Assembly: GCA_001795455.1 (NCBI GenBank)
Contig: MGPB01000021.1
Coordinates: 248,001-312,000, forward strand
Length of the DNA: 64,000 nt
From: Curvibacter sp. GWA2_63_95
GTDB lineage: Bacteria > Pseudomonadota > Gammaproteobacteria > Burkholderiales > Burkholderiaceae_C
Reading direction: 5' to 3'
Positions 1 to 10,569 of this stretch are shown piece after piece. Numbering within the stretch: the stretch's first letter is position 1; the number at the start of each line of letters is the position of its first letter. A program made the position numbers and the translations under genes. Below the pieces are notes generated by a model. That model saw only the letters and a program-made list of their open reading frames with translations, was not told the DNA's origin and made no database searches.

Positions 1-719
1 CAGCGGCCCAGGGCATTGGCCGGGCCAGTGCACTGGCCTGTGCGGCAGAAGGTGCACGTGTGATCGCCACCGATATCAACCAGGCATTTCTGGACAGCCT
101 GGCCGCAGAGCACAGCAGCATTCAGGTGGAACTGCTGGATGTGCGCAGCGACGCGGCGGTGGCGGCATTGGCAGCGCGCACGCCTGCGCTGGATGCCTTG
201 TTCAATTGCGCCGGCATGGTGGCCAATGGCAGCGTGCTCGATGGCACCGAGGCCGACTGGGACCTGAGCTTTGACCTCAACGTGAAAAGCATGTTCCGCA
301 TGACGCGGGCCTTTCTGCCGGCCATGCTGGCCAAGGTGCAAACCCAGGGCGGCAGCGTGTCCATCATCAATATGGCGTCCATGGCGTCCAGCATCAAAGG
401 GTTTGCCAACCGTTGCGCCTATGGCACCACCAAGGCCGCCGTCATTGGCCTGACCAAATCCATCGCAGCTGACTACGTGAAGGCGGGCGTGCGCGCCAAC
501 GCACTGTGCCCCGGCACGGTGGATACACCGTCCCTGCGCGGACGCATTGCCAGCGCCGCCGACCCGGTGCAGGCCGAAAGAGACTTTATTGCGCGCCAGC
601 CCATGGGGCGCCTGGCTTCGGTGGACGACATCACGCCCATGGTGGTGTTTTTGGCCAGCGACGAGTCCCGTTTTGTCACCGGGCAGACGCTGCTGGTGGA
701 CGGTGGTGTCACCATCTGA
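1..719 (+). CDS. SDR dehydrogenase, probable 2-keto-3-deoxy-L-fuconate dehydrogenase (5' truncated)
   Basis: Short-chain dehydrogenase cut by the window start. The frame is open from base 3, and a QGIG remnant of the TGxxxGIG cofactor loop is readable at about bases 9-20, so the first GTG at 60 is internal. Other SDR landmarks are NCAG (variant of NNAG), a Ser in NMASMAS and the catalytic YGTTK (Y-x-x-x-K); the C-terminus ends in VDGG. The stretch around [14 protein letters not shown] and the following [10 protein letters not shown] resembles 2-keto-3-deoxy-L-fuconate dehydrogenases, which oxidise the C4 hydroxyl with NAD+ to give 2,4-diketo-3-deoxy-L-fuconate. It sits upstream of a sugar ABC transporter and the other fucose-pathway enzymes, which fits that step. 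The substrate call rests on context and family resemblance. Confidence 0.75.
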   Translation, partial: AAQGIGRASALACAAEGARVIATDINQAFLDSLAAEHSSIQVELLDVRSDAAVAALAARTPALDALFNCAGMVANGSVLDGTEADWDLSFDLNVKSMFRMTRAFLPAMLAKVQTQGGSVSIINMASMASSIKGFANRCAYGTTKAAVIGLTKSIAADYVKAGVRANALCPGTVDTPSLRGRIASAADPVQAERDFIARQPMGRLASVDDITPMVVFLASDESRFVTGQTLLVDGGVTI

Positions 720-747
720 TGATGCCCACTGCGACAAAGGCCTGACT

Positions 748-2241
748 GTGACCGCACTGGTTTCCGTACAAAACCTCAGCAAATCGTTTCCGGGTGTGCG
801 TGCGCTCGATGGCGTGCGCTTTGACCTGATGCCCGGTGAGGTGCATGCCCTGATGGGCGAAAACGGCGCGGGCAAGTCCACGCTGATGAAAATCCTGGCG
901 GGCGTGTACCGCAAAGACAGCGGCGAAGTGTTGCTGGATGGCAAGCCCGTGGAGATCGAGAGCCCGGCCCATGCACAGTCACTGGCCATCGGCATCATCC
1001 ACCAGGAGCTGCATCTGATGGGCCACCTGACGGCGGCACAAAACATCTTTCTGGGCCGTGAGCCGCGCAAGGCCGCGGGCCTGCTGCTGGACGAAGCGCA
1101 GCTCAACCGCGATGCCCAGGCCCTGTTTGACCGCTTGAACCTGCAGTTGTCGCCCACCACGACGATTGGTGACTTGACCGTGGCACGCCAGCAGATGGTG
1201 GAGATTGCCAAGGCCCTGTCCCACAAGTCGCGTGTGCTGATCATGGACGAGCCCACGGCTGCGCTGAACAACGCCGAGATCGAGGAGCTGTTTCGCATCA
1301 TTCGCCAGCTCAAGAGCGAGGGGGTGGGCATTGTCTACATCTCGCACAAGATGGATGAGATCCAGCGCATTGCCGACCGTATCACCGTGATGCGCGATGG
1401 TGCCTACATCGCCACCGTGCCATCTGCCACGCCCATGTCGGAGGTGATTGCGATGATGGTGGGGCGCAAGCTGGACCATGTGCAGAAGACGATTCCCGAC
1501 ACCTCCGCCAACGAGGTGCTGCTGGATGTGCGGGGGGTGAACCGCGGGCGCGCCATCCGCGATGTGAGTTTCACTGTGCGCCGTGGCGAAATTTTGGGTT
1601 TTGCCGGTCTTATGGGTGCTGGCCGTACCGAGGTGGCGCGTGCGGTGTTTGGCGCCGACCCTATTGACTCCGGCGAAGTGCGGGTGCGGGGGCAGGTGGT
1701 TCGTCTGACCTCCCCCACCGATGCGGTGGAGGCGGGCATTGGCTACCTGTCGGAAGACCGCAAGCATTTTGGCCTGGCCACCGGCATGGATGTGGAATCC
1801 AACATCACTTTGCCCAGCTTGAAGCGTTGGCTCAAATGGGGGATGTTCCTGAACCGGCCGGCGATCCAGGCCGTCTCGCAGCAGATGGTGGAGAAGCTGC
1901 GCATCAAGACACCATCGCTGACGCAGACGGCCAAGCTGCTGTCGGGTGGCAACCAGCAGAAGGTGGTGATTGCCAAGTGGCTGGTGCAGGACTGCGAAGT
2001 GCTGATTTTTGACGAGCCTACCCGCGGTATTGACGTGGGGGCCAAGAGCGAGATTTACAAACTCCTGAACGACCTGGCCGCGCAGGGGCGCGCCATCATC
2101 GTGATCTCCAGCGAACTGCCCGAGGTGCTGCTGCTGAGCCACCGCATTGTGGTGATGTGCGAAGGCCGCATCACCGGTGAGGTGCGCGGTGACGAAGCCA
2201 CGCAGGAAAGCCTGATGGCCCTGGCAACCCGGCGCGACTGA
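748..2241 (+). CDS. Sugar ABC transporter ATP-binding protein (RbsA/XylG type, duplicated ATPase)
   Basis: Cytoplasmic ATPase of a CUT2-type sugar importer, 497 aa, the usual length for RbsA-like proteins. Two ATPase halves are visible. The first has Walker [11 protein letters not shown]-loop HQEL and Walker B VLIMDEPT. The second has the degenerate P-loop [16 protein letters not shown], signature LSGGNQQKV and Walker [13 protein letters not shown]; such weakening of the second P-loop is normal in this family. I chose GTG at 748 because the open frame further upstream overlaps the SDR gene and lacks family-like sequence. It lies 28 bases after the SDR stop and 23 before the permease, so the transporter is co-transcribed with the catabolic genes. 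The likely substrate is L-fucose or a related 6-deoxy sugar (inferred from neighbours). Confidence 0.93.
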   Translation: MTALVSVQNLSKSFPGVRALDGVRFDLMPGEVHALMGENGAGKSTLMKILAGVYRKDSGEVLLDGKPVEIESPAHAQSLAIGIIHQELHLMGHLTAAQNIFLGREPRKAAGLLLDEAQLNRDAQALFDRLNLQLSPTTTIGDLTVARQQMVEIAKALSHKSRVLIMDEPTAALNNAEIEELFRIIRQLKSEGVGIVYISHKMDEIQRIADRITVMRDGAYIATVPSATPMSEVIAMMVGRKLDHVQKTIPDTSANEVLLDVRGVNRGRAIRDVSFTVRRGEILGFAGLMGAGRTEVARAVFGADPIDSGEVRVRGQVVRLTSPTDAVEAGIGYLSEDRKHFGLATGMDVESNITLPSLKRWLKWGMFLNRPAIQAVSQQMVEKLRIKTPSLTQTAKLLSGGNQQKVVIAKWLVQDCEVLIFDEPTRGIDVGAKSEIYKLLNDLAAQGRAIIVISSELPEVLLLSHRIVVMCEGRITGEVRGDEATQESLMALATRRD

Positions 2242-2264
2242 CTAGAAAAATACAAGGTTTAGCA

Positions 2265-3266
2265 ATGACACAAACGACTTCCTCTTCTTCCTGGTTGGCT
2301 CGCCTGTCGGGTGGCCAGGCCAAACAAAAACTCTTGGCCTTTGCCAGCCTGATTGCCTTGATCCTGGTGTTCACCGTGCTCAAGCCCGATGCTTTCATGA
2401 CGCAGGACAACATCATCGGCATCCTGCAGTCCACCACCGTGATTGGGGTGCTGGCCATTGCCAGTACCTTCATCATCATCACCTCGGGTATTGACCTCTC
2501 GGTGGGGGTTTTGATGACGTTCAGTGCCGTGATGGCGGGCGTGTTCATGGTGAACCTGGGGATGCCCATGCCACTGGGCGTGGTGTGTGCGCTGGGCATG
2601 GGGGCCTTGTCGGGCTGTGTGTCCGGCCTGGCCATCACCAAGCTCAAGGTGCCACCCTTTATTGCCACGCTGGGCATGATGATGTTGCTCAAGGGCCTGT
2701 CCTTGCTGATCACCCAGACCCGCCCGATTTACTTTAGCGATGTGGAGGGCTTTGACCAGATCTCCCTGGGGTCCCTGATCGGCGACGTGTTCCCGTCGCT
2801 GCCGATTCCCAATGGGGTGCTGATCCTGTTTCTGGTGGCCATCGTCTGCGCCGTGGTGCTGAACAAGACTGCCCTGGGGCGCTACACCTTTGCGCTGGGC
2901 AGCAATGAAGAAGCGGTGCGACTCTCGGGTGTGAATGTGGACCGCTGGAAAGTCATCATTTACACCTTTTCCGGCGGGATTTGCGGCATCTCGGGTTTGT
3001 TGATTGCCTCCCGCCTGAACTCGGCCCAGCCTGCGCTGGGGCAGGGTTATGAACTCGACGCCATCGCCGCCGTGGTGATTGGCGGGACCTCGCTCAGTGG
3101 CGGTGTGGGCACCATTCTGGGCACCATCATCGGCGCTTTCATCATGAGTGTGCTGATCAACGGCCTGCGCATCATGTCGGTGGCCCAGGAGTGGCAGATG
3201 GTGCTCACCGGTCTCATCATCATCCTGGCGGTTTACACCGACAACCTGCGCCGCAACAAGAAGTAA
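2265..3266 (+). CDS. Sugar ABC transporter permease (RbsC type)
   Basis: Inner-membrane permease of the CUT2 family, 333 aa, with about 8-10 hydrophobic segments starting at residue about 25 (LLAFASLIALILVFTVL). The family pattern TSGIDLSVG occurs near residue 70, and the later cytoplasmic-loop motif GSNEEAVRLSGVNV around residues 220-235 matches the EAA-like loop that contacts the ATPase. The gene follows the ATPase gene by 23 bases and is followed after about 100 bases by the binding-protein gene, so one importer is fully encoded. RbsC-like permeases work as homodimers, and no second permease is present here. Substrate inferred as L-fucose or a similar sugar. Confidence 0.93.
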   Translation: MTQTTSSSSWLARLSGGQAKQKLLAFASLIALILVFTVLKPDAFMTQDNIIGILQSTTVIGVLAIASTFIIITSGIDLSVGVLMTFSAVMAGVFMVNLGMPMPLGVVCALGMGALSGCVSGLAITKLKVPPFIATLGMMMLLKGLSLLITQTRPIYFSDVEGFDQISLGSLIGDVFPSLPIPNGVLILFLVAIVCAVVLNKTALGRYTFALGSNEEAVRLSGVNVDRWKVIIYTFSGGICGISGLLIASRLNSAQPALGQGYELDAIAAVVIGGTSLSGGVGTILGTIIGAFIMSVLINGLRIMSVAQEWQMVLTGLIIILAVYTDNLRRNKK

Positions 3267-3364
3267 GGAGACCGAACGACACCCCATGCACAGCCCCTGG
3301 CTTTTTGATTCTTTTCCCCCTTGTGATTCCGTGTGACATAACTTTTTCTAACAGGAGACAACCC

Positions 3365-4306
3365 ATGAACGCAAAACGACAACTGCTGGCTTTGACTGCC
3401 GGCTTGGCACTGGCTGGTTTTTCCAGCTTCGCCACCGCCCAGGAGATTTACATCCCCCTGGTGTCCAAAGGCTTCCAGCACCAGTTCTGGCAAGCCGTGA
3501 AGCAGGGCGCTGACCAGGCCGCCAAGGACTACAAGGTGAAGGTCACCTTTGAAGGCCCGGAAACCGAGCAGCAAGTGGACAAGCAGATCGACATGCTGTC
3601 GGCGGCCATGGCCAAGAAGCCCGCTGCCATCGGATTTGCCGCGCTGGACAGCAAGGCCGCCATTCCGTTGCTGAAGAAGGCACAGGCCGCCAAAGTTCCC
3701 GTTATCGCCTTTGACTCGGGTGTGGACAGCGACATCCCGGTGACCACCGCCACCACCAACAACGTGTCTGCCGCTGCACTGGCAGCTGACAAGATGGCCG
3801 AGAAGATCGGTGGCGAAGGCGAAGTGGCCGTGATTGCCCATGACCAGACCAGCCGCACCGGTGTGGACCGCCGCGACGGTTTCCTGAACCAGATCAAGGC
3901 CAAGTACCCCAAGATCAAGGTGGTGGACGTGCAGTACGGCGGTGACCAGCTGAAGTCTGCGGAAATCGCCAAGGCCCTGGTGCAGGCCCACCCCAAGCTG
4001 AAGGGCATTTTTGGTACCAATGAGCCGGGTGCCATCGGCGCTGGCAAAGGCATCAAGGAAGCCAAGAAGACCGGTGTGACCATCATCGGCTTTGACTCGG
4101 GCAAGGCACAGAAGGACATGATCAACGACGGCACCATTGCCGGCTCGATCACCCAGAACCCCGTGGGCATTGGCTACAAGACCGTGGAAGCCGCTGTGAA
4201 GACACTCAAGGGTGAAAAACTGCCCAAGATCATCGACACCGGTTTCTACTACTACGACAAGAGCAACATGAACGATCCCAAGATCGCGGCCGTTCTTTAC
4301 GATTGA
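3365..4306 (+). CDS. Periplasmic sugar-binding protein (RbsB/peripla_BP_4 type)
   Basis: Substrate-binding subunit of the importer, 313 aa. The start at 3365 follows a good ribosome site (caggagacaaccc) and gives a Sec signal peptide: MNAKRQ basic end, hydrophobic LLALTAGLALAGF, cleavage likely after FATAQ. The mature protein begins with EIYIPLVSKGFQHQFWQ and has the ribose-binding-protein pattern (DSGVDSDIPVT, GTNEPGAIGAGKGI, IIGFDSG). A longer in-frame extension from 3191 overlaps the permease gene and would bury the signal peptide, so I rejected it. The gene order ATPase-permease-binding protein differs from the rbs order but is common in such clusters. A stable hairpin follows the gene (4317-4350). 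Confidence 0.92.
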   Translation: MNAKRQLLALTAGLALAGFSSFATAQEIYIPLVSKGFQHQFWQAVKQGADQAAKDYKVKVTFEGPETEQQVDKQIDMLSAAMAKKPAAIGFAALDSKAAIPLLKKAQAAKVPVIAFDSGVDSDIPVTTATTNNVSAAALAADKMAEKIGGEGEVAVIAHDQTSRTGVDRRDGFLNQIKAKYPKIKVVDVQYGGDQLKSAEIAKALVQAHPKLKGIFGTNEPGAIGAGKGIKEAKKTGVTIIGFDSGKAQKDMINDGTIAGSITQNPVGIGYKTVEAAVKTLKGEKLPKIIDTGFYYYDKSNMNDPKIAAVLYD

Positions 4307-4316
4307 TTTTTCCCGG

Positions 4317-4350
4317 GGGGCGAGCCCGCTGCGTAGCGTTGGCTTGCCCC
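4317..4350 (+). promoter_or_regulatory. Intergenic hairpin after the binding-protein gene
   Basis: GGGGCGAGCC (4317-4326) pairs with GGCTTGCCCC (4341-4350), with one G-U pair, and the loop can close further through CGCT/AGCG. Only a weak T-rich run follows. Hairpins after binding-protein genes in ABC operons often protect the upstream mRNA or partly terminate transcription, which raises binding protein over the enzymes. The structure is visible; the role is inferred. Confidence 0.6.
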
Positions 4351-4377
4351 GTTTGTTGTTACTTTGAGGATAAGACT

Positions 4378-5232
4378 GTGAAACTTTTACGCTACGGATT
4401 GCCAGGTCAGGAAAAGCCCGGTGTGTTGGATGCCCAAGGCCGCGTGCGCGACCTGTCGGGACAGATTGCCGATGTGGCCGGTGCCGCGCTGCTGCCCGAG
4501 AGCCTGGCGCGTTTGCGTGGCGTGAACATCGAGAGCTTGCCCCTGGTGGCAGGCACTCCGCAGAAAGATTTGCGCCTCGGAGCCTGTGTAGGCCAGGTGG
4601 GCAAGTTCATTTGCATCGGACTGAATTACTCCGACCATGCGGCGGAGAGCGGCATGCAGGTGCCGCCCGAGCCCGTGGTCTTCAACAAGTGGACCAGCGC
4701 CATCGTCGGCCCCGATGACCAGGTGGAAATTCCGCGTGGCTCAGTCAAGACCGACTGGGAAGTGGAACTGGGCGTGGTGATTGGCAAGGGCGGTCGTTAC
4801 ATCGAGGAAGCCGATGCACTGTCCCATGTAGCGGGCTACTGTGTGGTCAACGATGTGTCCGAGCGCGAATACCAACTGGACCGCAGTGGTACCTGGGACA
4901 AGGGCAAGGGCTGCGACACCTTTGGCCCCACCGGCCCTTGGCTGGTGACGGCGGATGAAGTACCTGATCCGCAGGCCCTGAAGATGTGGCTGGAGGTGGA
5001 TGGCAAACGCTTTCAGAACGGCAGCACCTCCACCATGGTGTACGGCGTGAAGTTCCTCATTGCCTACCTGAGCAAATTCATGAGCCTGCAACCGGGCGAC
5101 GTGATTTCCACTGGCACCCCGCCCGGCGTGGGCATGGGCCAGAAGCCGCCGCAGTACCTGCGCGCCGGCCAAGTGATTCACCTGGGCATTGACGGCCTGG
5201 GCACCCAAACCCAGAAGACCATCCAGGCCTGA
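4378..5232 (+). CDS. FAH-family hydrolase, probable 2,4-diketo-3-deoxy-L-fuconate hydrolase
   Basis: Fumarylacetoacetate-hydrolase family protein of 284 aa. GTG at 4378 is preceded by ttgagga and gives the family start KLLRYG; the frame is open back to 4303 but that part crosses the hairpin. FAH motifs are IGLNYSDHAAESG (residues about 75-87), the metal-binding pattern DWEVELGVVIG (acidic D/E ligands) and DVISTGTPPGVGMG near the C-terminus. Members next to fuconate dehydratase cleave 2,4-diketo-3-deoxy-L-fuconate to pyruvate and L-lactate, the last step of the non-phosphorylating route. The gene stops one base before the dehydratase start, implying translational coupling. Many databases mislabel close relatives as ureidoglycolate lyase; context argues against that here. 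Confidence 0.82.
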   Translation: MKLLRYGLPGQEKPGVLDAQGRVRDLSGQIADVAGAALLPESLARLRGVNIESLPLVAGTPQKDLRLGACVGQVGKFICIGLNYSDHAAESGMQVPPEPVVFNKWTSAIVGPDDQVEIPRGSVKTDWEVELGVVIGKGGRYIEEADALSHVAGYCVVNDVSEREYQLDRSGTWDKGKGCDTFGPTGPWLVTADEVPDPQALKMWLEVDGKRFQNGSTSTMVYGVKFLIAYLSKFMSLQPGDVISTGTPPGVGMGQKPPQYLRAGQVIHLGIDGLGTQTQKTIQA

Positions 5233-5233
5233 C

Positions 5234-6526
5234 ATGAGCAAGATCACCCATATGCGCGTCGTGGACGTGCGCTTTCCCACGTCCCAACACCTGGATGGCT
5301 CGGATGCCATGAACCCGGATCCGGACTATTCTGCGGCGTATGTGATCCTGGAAACTGACCAGCCCGGCCTGGAAGGCCATGGCCTCACATTCACGATTGG
5401 CCGTGGCAACGAGATCTGCTGCGCCGCCATCGAAGCCATGCGCCACCTGGTGGTGGGCCTGGACATGGCCTGGGTGGCCGAAGACATGGGCCGCTTCTGG
5501 CGCTACATCACGTCCGACAGCCAACTGCGCTGGATTGGCCCGGACAAGGGCGCGATCCACCTGGCCACGGGCGCGGTGGTCAACGCGGTGTGGGACCTGT
5601 GGGCCAAGCAGGAGGGGGTGCCGGTGTGGGCCCTGGTGGCGCGCATGAGCCCCGAAGAGCTCGTCAAGCTGATCGACTTTCGTTACATCTCCGACTGCAT
5701 CACGCCCGAAGAAGCCTTGGCCCTGTTGCAAAAGCAGGCTGTGGGCAAGGCCGAACGCTGGGCCACGCTGGAGCGCGAGGGCTACCCTTGCTACACCACG
5801 TCCGCCGGCTGGCTGGGCTACGACGACGACAAGCTGCGCCGCCTGTGCCAGGAGGCCATTGACGCGGGCTTCAACCACGTGAAGATGAAGGTGGGCCGTG
5901 ACAAGGCCGACGACATCCGCCGCCTGACCATCGCCCGCGAAGTGCTGGGCCCGAACCGCCAGCTCATGATCGACGCCAACCAGGTGTGGGACGTGCAACA
6001 GGCGGTGGAATGGGTCAAGGACCTGGCCTTCTGCAAGCCCTGGTTCATTGAAGAGCCCACCAGCCCGGACGACATCGAAGGTCACCGCGTGATCCGCGAA
6101 GGCGTGGCCCCCGTGAAGGTGGCAACCGGCGAGATGTGCCAGAACCGCATCATCTTCAAGCAGCTCATCATGCGCGGTGCCATTGACGTAGTGCAGATCG
6201 ACTCCTGCCGTCTGGGGGGAGTGAACGAAATTTTGGCGGTGATGTTGATGGCTGCCAAATACAACTTGCCGGTGTGCCCGCACGCCGGGGGCGTGGGCCT
6301 GTGTGAATACGTGCAGCATTTGTCCATGATCGACTACCTGTGTATCGCTGGTACCCGCGAGGGGCGTGTGATCGAGTACGTGGACCATCTGCACGAGCAC
6401 TTCAAGGAGCCGTGTGTGATTGAGAATGCGGCGTATATGCCGCCCAAGGCACCGGGCTTCTCGATTGAGATGAAACCCGAATCGCTCCAGCACTACACCT
6501 TCCAACCCCAAGCCAAAGCGGCATGA
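5234..6526 (+). CDS. L-fuconate dehydratase (enolase superfamily)
   Basis: Enolase-superfamily acid-sugar dehydratase, 430 aa. It removes water from L-fuconate to give 2-keto-3-deoxy-L-fuconate, using Mg2+. The catalytic and metal residues stand in the expected order: the KMKVG lysine pair near residue 220, MIDANQVWD (first metal Asp), FIEEPTSPDDIEGH (Glu), VATGEMCQ (Glu) and PHAGGVGLCEYVQH with the catalytic His. The N-terminal capping domain starts with ITHMRVVDVRFPTS. The start at 5234 is chosen because the in-frame extension to 5189 lies inside the FAH gene and is not family-like. It overlaps the next gene by ATGA. This is the most diagnostic enzyme of the cluster; rhamnonate or galactarate dehydratase would be the alternatives, but neighbours favour fuconate. 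Confidence 0.87.
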   Translation: MSKITHMRVVDVRFPTSQHLDGSDAMNPDPDYSAAYVILETDQPGLEGHGLTFTIGRGNEICCAAIEAMRHLVVGLDMAWVAEDMGRFWRYITSDSQLRWIGPDKGAIHLATGAVVNAVWDLWAKQEGVPVWALVARMSPEELVKLIDFRYISDCITPEEALALLQKQAVGKAERWATLEREGYPCYTTSAGWLGYDDDKLRRLCQEAIDAGFNHVKMKVGRDKADDIRRLTIAREVLGPNRQLMIDANQVWDVQQAVEWVKDLAFCKPWFIEEPTSPDDIEGHRVIREGVAPVKVATGEMCQNRIIFKQLIMRGAIDVVQIDSCRLGGVNEILAVMLMAAKYNLPVCPHAGGVGLCEYVQHLSMIDYLCIAGTREGRVIEYVDHLHEHFKEPCVIENAAYMPPKAPGFSIEMKPESLQHYTFQPQAKAA

Positions 6527-7410
6527 AAATCGACACCCACCAGCACTACTGGCGTTACCGTGCCGAGGAGTTTCCGTGGATCAGCGAAGCCATGCCCGCC
6601 TTGCAGCGGGACTGCATGCCGGTGGACTGCGAGGCGGCCATGCGGGCCACGGGCGTGGATGCCGTGGTGGCGGTGCAGGCGCGCACGCTGGCAGCAGAAA
6701 CCGATTTTTTGCTGCGGGTGGCCGACCACAACCCTGAGGTGATTGGTGTGGTGGGTTGGGCCGACCTGGCGGGGGCAGACCTGGATCATCGGCTGGACCA
6801 ATGGGGCGCGCATACGGCCTTCAAGGGCCTGCGCCACATCCTGCAGGATGAGCCAGACGTGGGGGCCTGGGTGAATGCGCCGGCCATCAACCAGGGCCTG
6901 CGCGCTTTGCAGCAGCGGGGCCTGGTCTATGACGTGCTGGTGTTTGACCACCAGTTGCCCGCGGTGACCGAGTTTTGTGCCCGCCATGACAAACATTGGC
7001 TGGTGTTGGACCATGTGGGCAAACCTGCGGTGCGGGACTGGATGCGCAACGCCGAGGTGTCCCGCCGCTGGAGCACTTGCATCCGCGAACTGGCCACCTT
7101 GCCGCATGTGATGTGCAAACTGTCGGGGGCGGTGACCGAAGCGGACTGGGGTACGCACCGCGGCATCACGCCCGAGGACGCCAAAATCATCTTGTCCTGC
7201 TTTGACCAGGCGCTGGAGGCTTTTGGACCGCAACGGCTGATGTTCGGTTCGGACTGGCCGGTGTGCCAGCTTGCGGCTCCTTACGAAGCAGTACACGGCC
7301 TGGCGCACAAATGGGCCAGCTCCCGCCTGACCGTGCGTGAGCAAGATGCCTTCTGGAGCGGCAACGCCGTGCGCTGTTATGGCCTGAATGTGCAGGCACT
7401 GACCGATTGA
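6523..7410 (+). CDS. Amidohydrolase-superfamily lactonase, probable L-fucono-lactonase
   Basis: Protein of 295 aa in the COG3618 group of TIM-barrel amidohydrolases. It opens with the metal-binding motif IDTHQHYW, followed by VLDHVGKPAVRDW and ends with FGSDWPVCQL (the conserved Asp). Characterised members hydrolyse L-fucono-1,5-lactone or L-rhamnono-lactone. In this operon it supplies L-fuconate to the dehydratase. Its ATG overlaps the dehydratase stop (ATGA), and 22 bases separate it from the next SDR gene. Confidence 0.83.
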   Translation: MKIDTHQHYWRYRAEEFPWISEAMPALQRDCMPVDCEAAMRATGVDAVVAVQARTLAAETDFLLRVADHNPEVIGVVGWADLAGADLDHRLDQWGAHTAFKGLRHILQDEPDVGAWVNAPAINQGLRALQQRGLVYDVLVFDHQLPAVTEFCARHDKHWLVLDHVGKPAVRDWMRNAEVSRRWSTCIRELATLPHVMCKLSGAVTEADWGTHRGITPEDAKIILSCFDQALEAFGPQRLMFGSDWPVCQLAAPYEAVHGLAHKWASSRLTVREQDAFWSGNAVRCYGLNVQALTD

Positions 7411-7420
7411 CCTTTTTTAA

Positions 7421-8568
<1,148 letters not shown>

Positions 8569-8583
8569 GCACGCGCCCGGCTT

Positions 8584-9801
8584 CTAAGCCGAGATATTGC
8601 ATTCACGCCGCAAGAGCGCGACCGCATCGTTGAAGGTGTAGTCGTGGTCGCTTTCCAGCGTGGGGCGGGCGTCTTCGATGAAGTTGTCCCACAGGCTGGT
8701 GTAGTCGTCCAGGTGCTGGGCAGGCGCGTGCTCTGCAATGAAGGCGCTGGCCAACGCGGGCTGCAGGCCTGATTTGCGGATCTTGCGCACCAGGGTGCCT
8801 GCAGCTTTTTCGGTCAGCAGGGTTTTGGGCGTGCTGCCCGCCGCCATGCACAGGAACAGGGTCAGCAGCGAGCTCTCGTCGTCGTTGCCGCCAGTGGCCT
8901 TGTCCCAGACCTTGTTGCTGGTGCGTTCAAAGTGGTCCACCTCGGCCAGCATGTCTTCCTGCCAGAAATAGCGACCCATGAAAGCGGGCGTCTGGTCAAA
9001 CAGCTTGCGCGCGGGGACGGTGGACTCCAGCCATTTGGGGGCGTCTTGCATGAGGGACTGGCGCACGGTGTCCACCACTTCAGTGTATTCGTCCGGTAGT
9101 TCTTTGGGCAGCGGTATCTTGAACTTCTCGGTCTGGCCCGCAAACTTCTTGCGCAGCGCCAGCACCATTTTTTCGAACAACACCCAGTCAGGCATCTCGG
9201 TGCGTTTGAGTGCCATAGCGAGCAGGCCCGTGCGGATCACAGCCTCTGCATCTTTGCCTGCCTCTTCCAGTGCGTCTTCGTCCACACCCAGCTGCTGCGC
9301 CATCCAGATGGCTGCGTCCACCACGGCCGCCACGCGGCTGCGGCTGGCCAGTTCAGCCTGGTAGTCGGGCAGGCTGCGCAGCGTCCATTTGGCCAGCAGC
9401 GGAATGTGCTCGTCGCGAAAGCCTCGGCGTTCGTTCATGCCGAAGTGGGTGGTCTGTGGCATGGCGATCAGCGCCTTGAGCATGTCGGAGCCCCCCTTGG
9501 AGCGCGAGAGAAAGCTGTGGTCACGCAGGGCTTCGGCGGCGCGGTGCAGGTCGCCACCGCTGCCGTGCTCCAGGTACAGGCTCACCAGGTTGACCATGCG
9601 GTCTTTGGCCTGCTCCAGCTCGGGGCGCAAAAATTCGGTGCCAAAGTAGCGCGCAATTTGCACCATGCCCTTGGGCGCATCGGTGCAGATGGTGTCCAGC
9701 CGGGCCTGGTCAATCAGGCCGTGTTGCGCGCCAAATGCCAGCGCCTTCTCGAAGAAGGGGCGGGCATCAAACAGGGAGACGGCTTGCGGCTGCACAGACA
9801 T
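8584..9801 (-). CDS. Hypothetical protein of the J-domain cluster (405 aa)
   Basis: I do not recognise this 405-aa protein. It is predicted almost entirely helical and soluble, with no signal peptide or membrane segment. Charged stretches include ALEEAGKDAEAV near residue 210 and FKIPLPKELPDEYTEVVD around 260. No catalytic motif stands out. It is the last of four genes transcribed together from 11419 downwards; its start is only 2 bases from the stop of the 249-aa gene. Base and codon use resemble the housekeeping neighbours, so recent transfer is unlikely. Shared operon with a J-domain protein suggests a chaperone-linked role, but that is inference only. Confidence 0.8.
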   Translation of the reverse strand: MSVQPQAVSLFDARPFFEKALAFGAQHGLIDQARLDTICTDAPKGMVQIARYFGTEFLRPELEQAKDRMVNLVSLYLEHGSGGDLHRAAEALRDHSFLSRSKGGSDMLKALIAMPQTTHFGMNERRGFRDEHIPLLAKWTLRSLPDYQAELASRSRVAAVVDAAIWMAQQLGVDEDALEEAGKDAEAVIRTGLLAMALKRTEMPDWVLFEKMVLALRKKFAGQTEKFKIPLPKELPDEYTEVVDTVRQSLMQDAPKWLESTVPARKLFDQTPAFMGRYFWQEDMLAEVDHFERTSNKVWDKATGGNDDESSLLTLFLCMAAGSTPKTLLTEKAAGTLVRKIRKSGLQPALASAFIAEHAPAQHLDDYTSLWDNFIEDARPTLESDHDYTFNDAVALLRRECNISA

Positions 9802-9803
9802 GG

Positions 9804-10553
9804 TCAGATGGCAGATTCTTCGTCATCGTCACGGGCGGCGGGTGTGGCCTTGCCGCGGTCGGTGTCGCCGGTTTCGACCTTGCCGTCGTCTTCTTCTGCC
9901 TCTTCCTCGTCGTCCAGTCCCAGGTCGTGGGCGCGGGCCTTGGCACGCAGTACCAGCAACATTTCAATGAACAGGTCGGGCAGCTCGTGGCGCAACAGCC
10001 AGGCCATCTGCATCCAGTCCTGGTCGGCGACCTCGTCCAGCTCCACGCGCGGGCGCACATAGGCGGACTGGTACAAGGCCTGTTCCGACAGCATCTCGCC
10101 ATCGTCTTCCACCGTGTCAAACACGCCGGTGCGGGCAAAGGCTTCGATACGGCTCCACTTTTCGGTGAAATAGTCGGCCAGGGCCTCGCTGCCGCCTTCC
10201 AGGTCACCAATGGCGGTCAGAAACTCGATGGCCTCTGCCGACTCGTCGCGGAAGATGACCGAGTTCATCATGCCGCGCAGGTGGGTGCGGGTGAGGTCTT
10301 TGTATTGCTTTTCAATGACCACGGCGTGGGCAAATTGCGGCGGGGTGATCAGCAGGTTGACGATGGACTCCTTGGAGTCGTCGTACTCGCGGATCACGGC
10401 CAGAATGTCTTTGGCTGGCAGCTGCTCCAGTACCACCAGCAGGGCACCATCGCCCTCGCTGTCGGCCAGCTCGGTCAGCACGGATTCCGCTCCCACGATG
10501 TCGCCAGCGGCGATGAGGGCTTGGGTTTTTTCAATCAGGGCAAGTTGGGACAT
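9804..10553 (-). CDS. Hypothetical protein of the J-domain cluster (249 aa), acidic C-terminus
   Basis: Unrecognised 249-aa protein. Residues 1-200 are predicted helical, with short repeats of the type IEKTQALIAAGDIVGAESVLTELA that recall TPR/HEAT-like packing. From about residue 215 the sequence becomes a low-complexity acidic tail (DDEEEAEEDDGK...) and ends in DDDEESAI. Such acidic tails occur in proteins that bind basic partners or chaperones. It lies 16 bases downstream of the 186-aa gene and 2 bases upstream of the 405-aa gene in the same operon. Confidence 0.8.
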   Translation of the reverse strand: MSQLALIEKTQALIAAGDIVGAESVLTELADSEGDGALLVVLEQLPAKDILAVIREYDDSKESIVNLLITPPQFAHAVVIEKQYKDLTRTHLRGMMNSVIFRDESAEAIEFLTAIGDLEGGSEALADYFTEKWSRIEAFARTGVFDTVEDDGEMLSEQALYQSAYVRPRVELDEVADQDWMQMAWLLRHELPDLFIEMLLVLRAKARAHDLGLDDEEEAEEDDGKVETGDTDRGKATPAARDDDEESAI

Positions 10554-10569
10554 CGTGTTCTCAGCTCAA

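Noticed and set aside
979..2142. A 387-codon frame antisense to the sugar ABC ATPase
   Set aside because: Shadow frame of a strongly conserved ATPase; no ribosome site or family content.
4378..5232. Ureidoglycolate lyase for the FAH-family gene
   Set aside because: A label often attached to close relatives, but no purine/allantoin genes are nearby and the fucose pathway context fits better.
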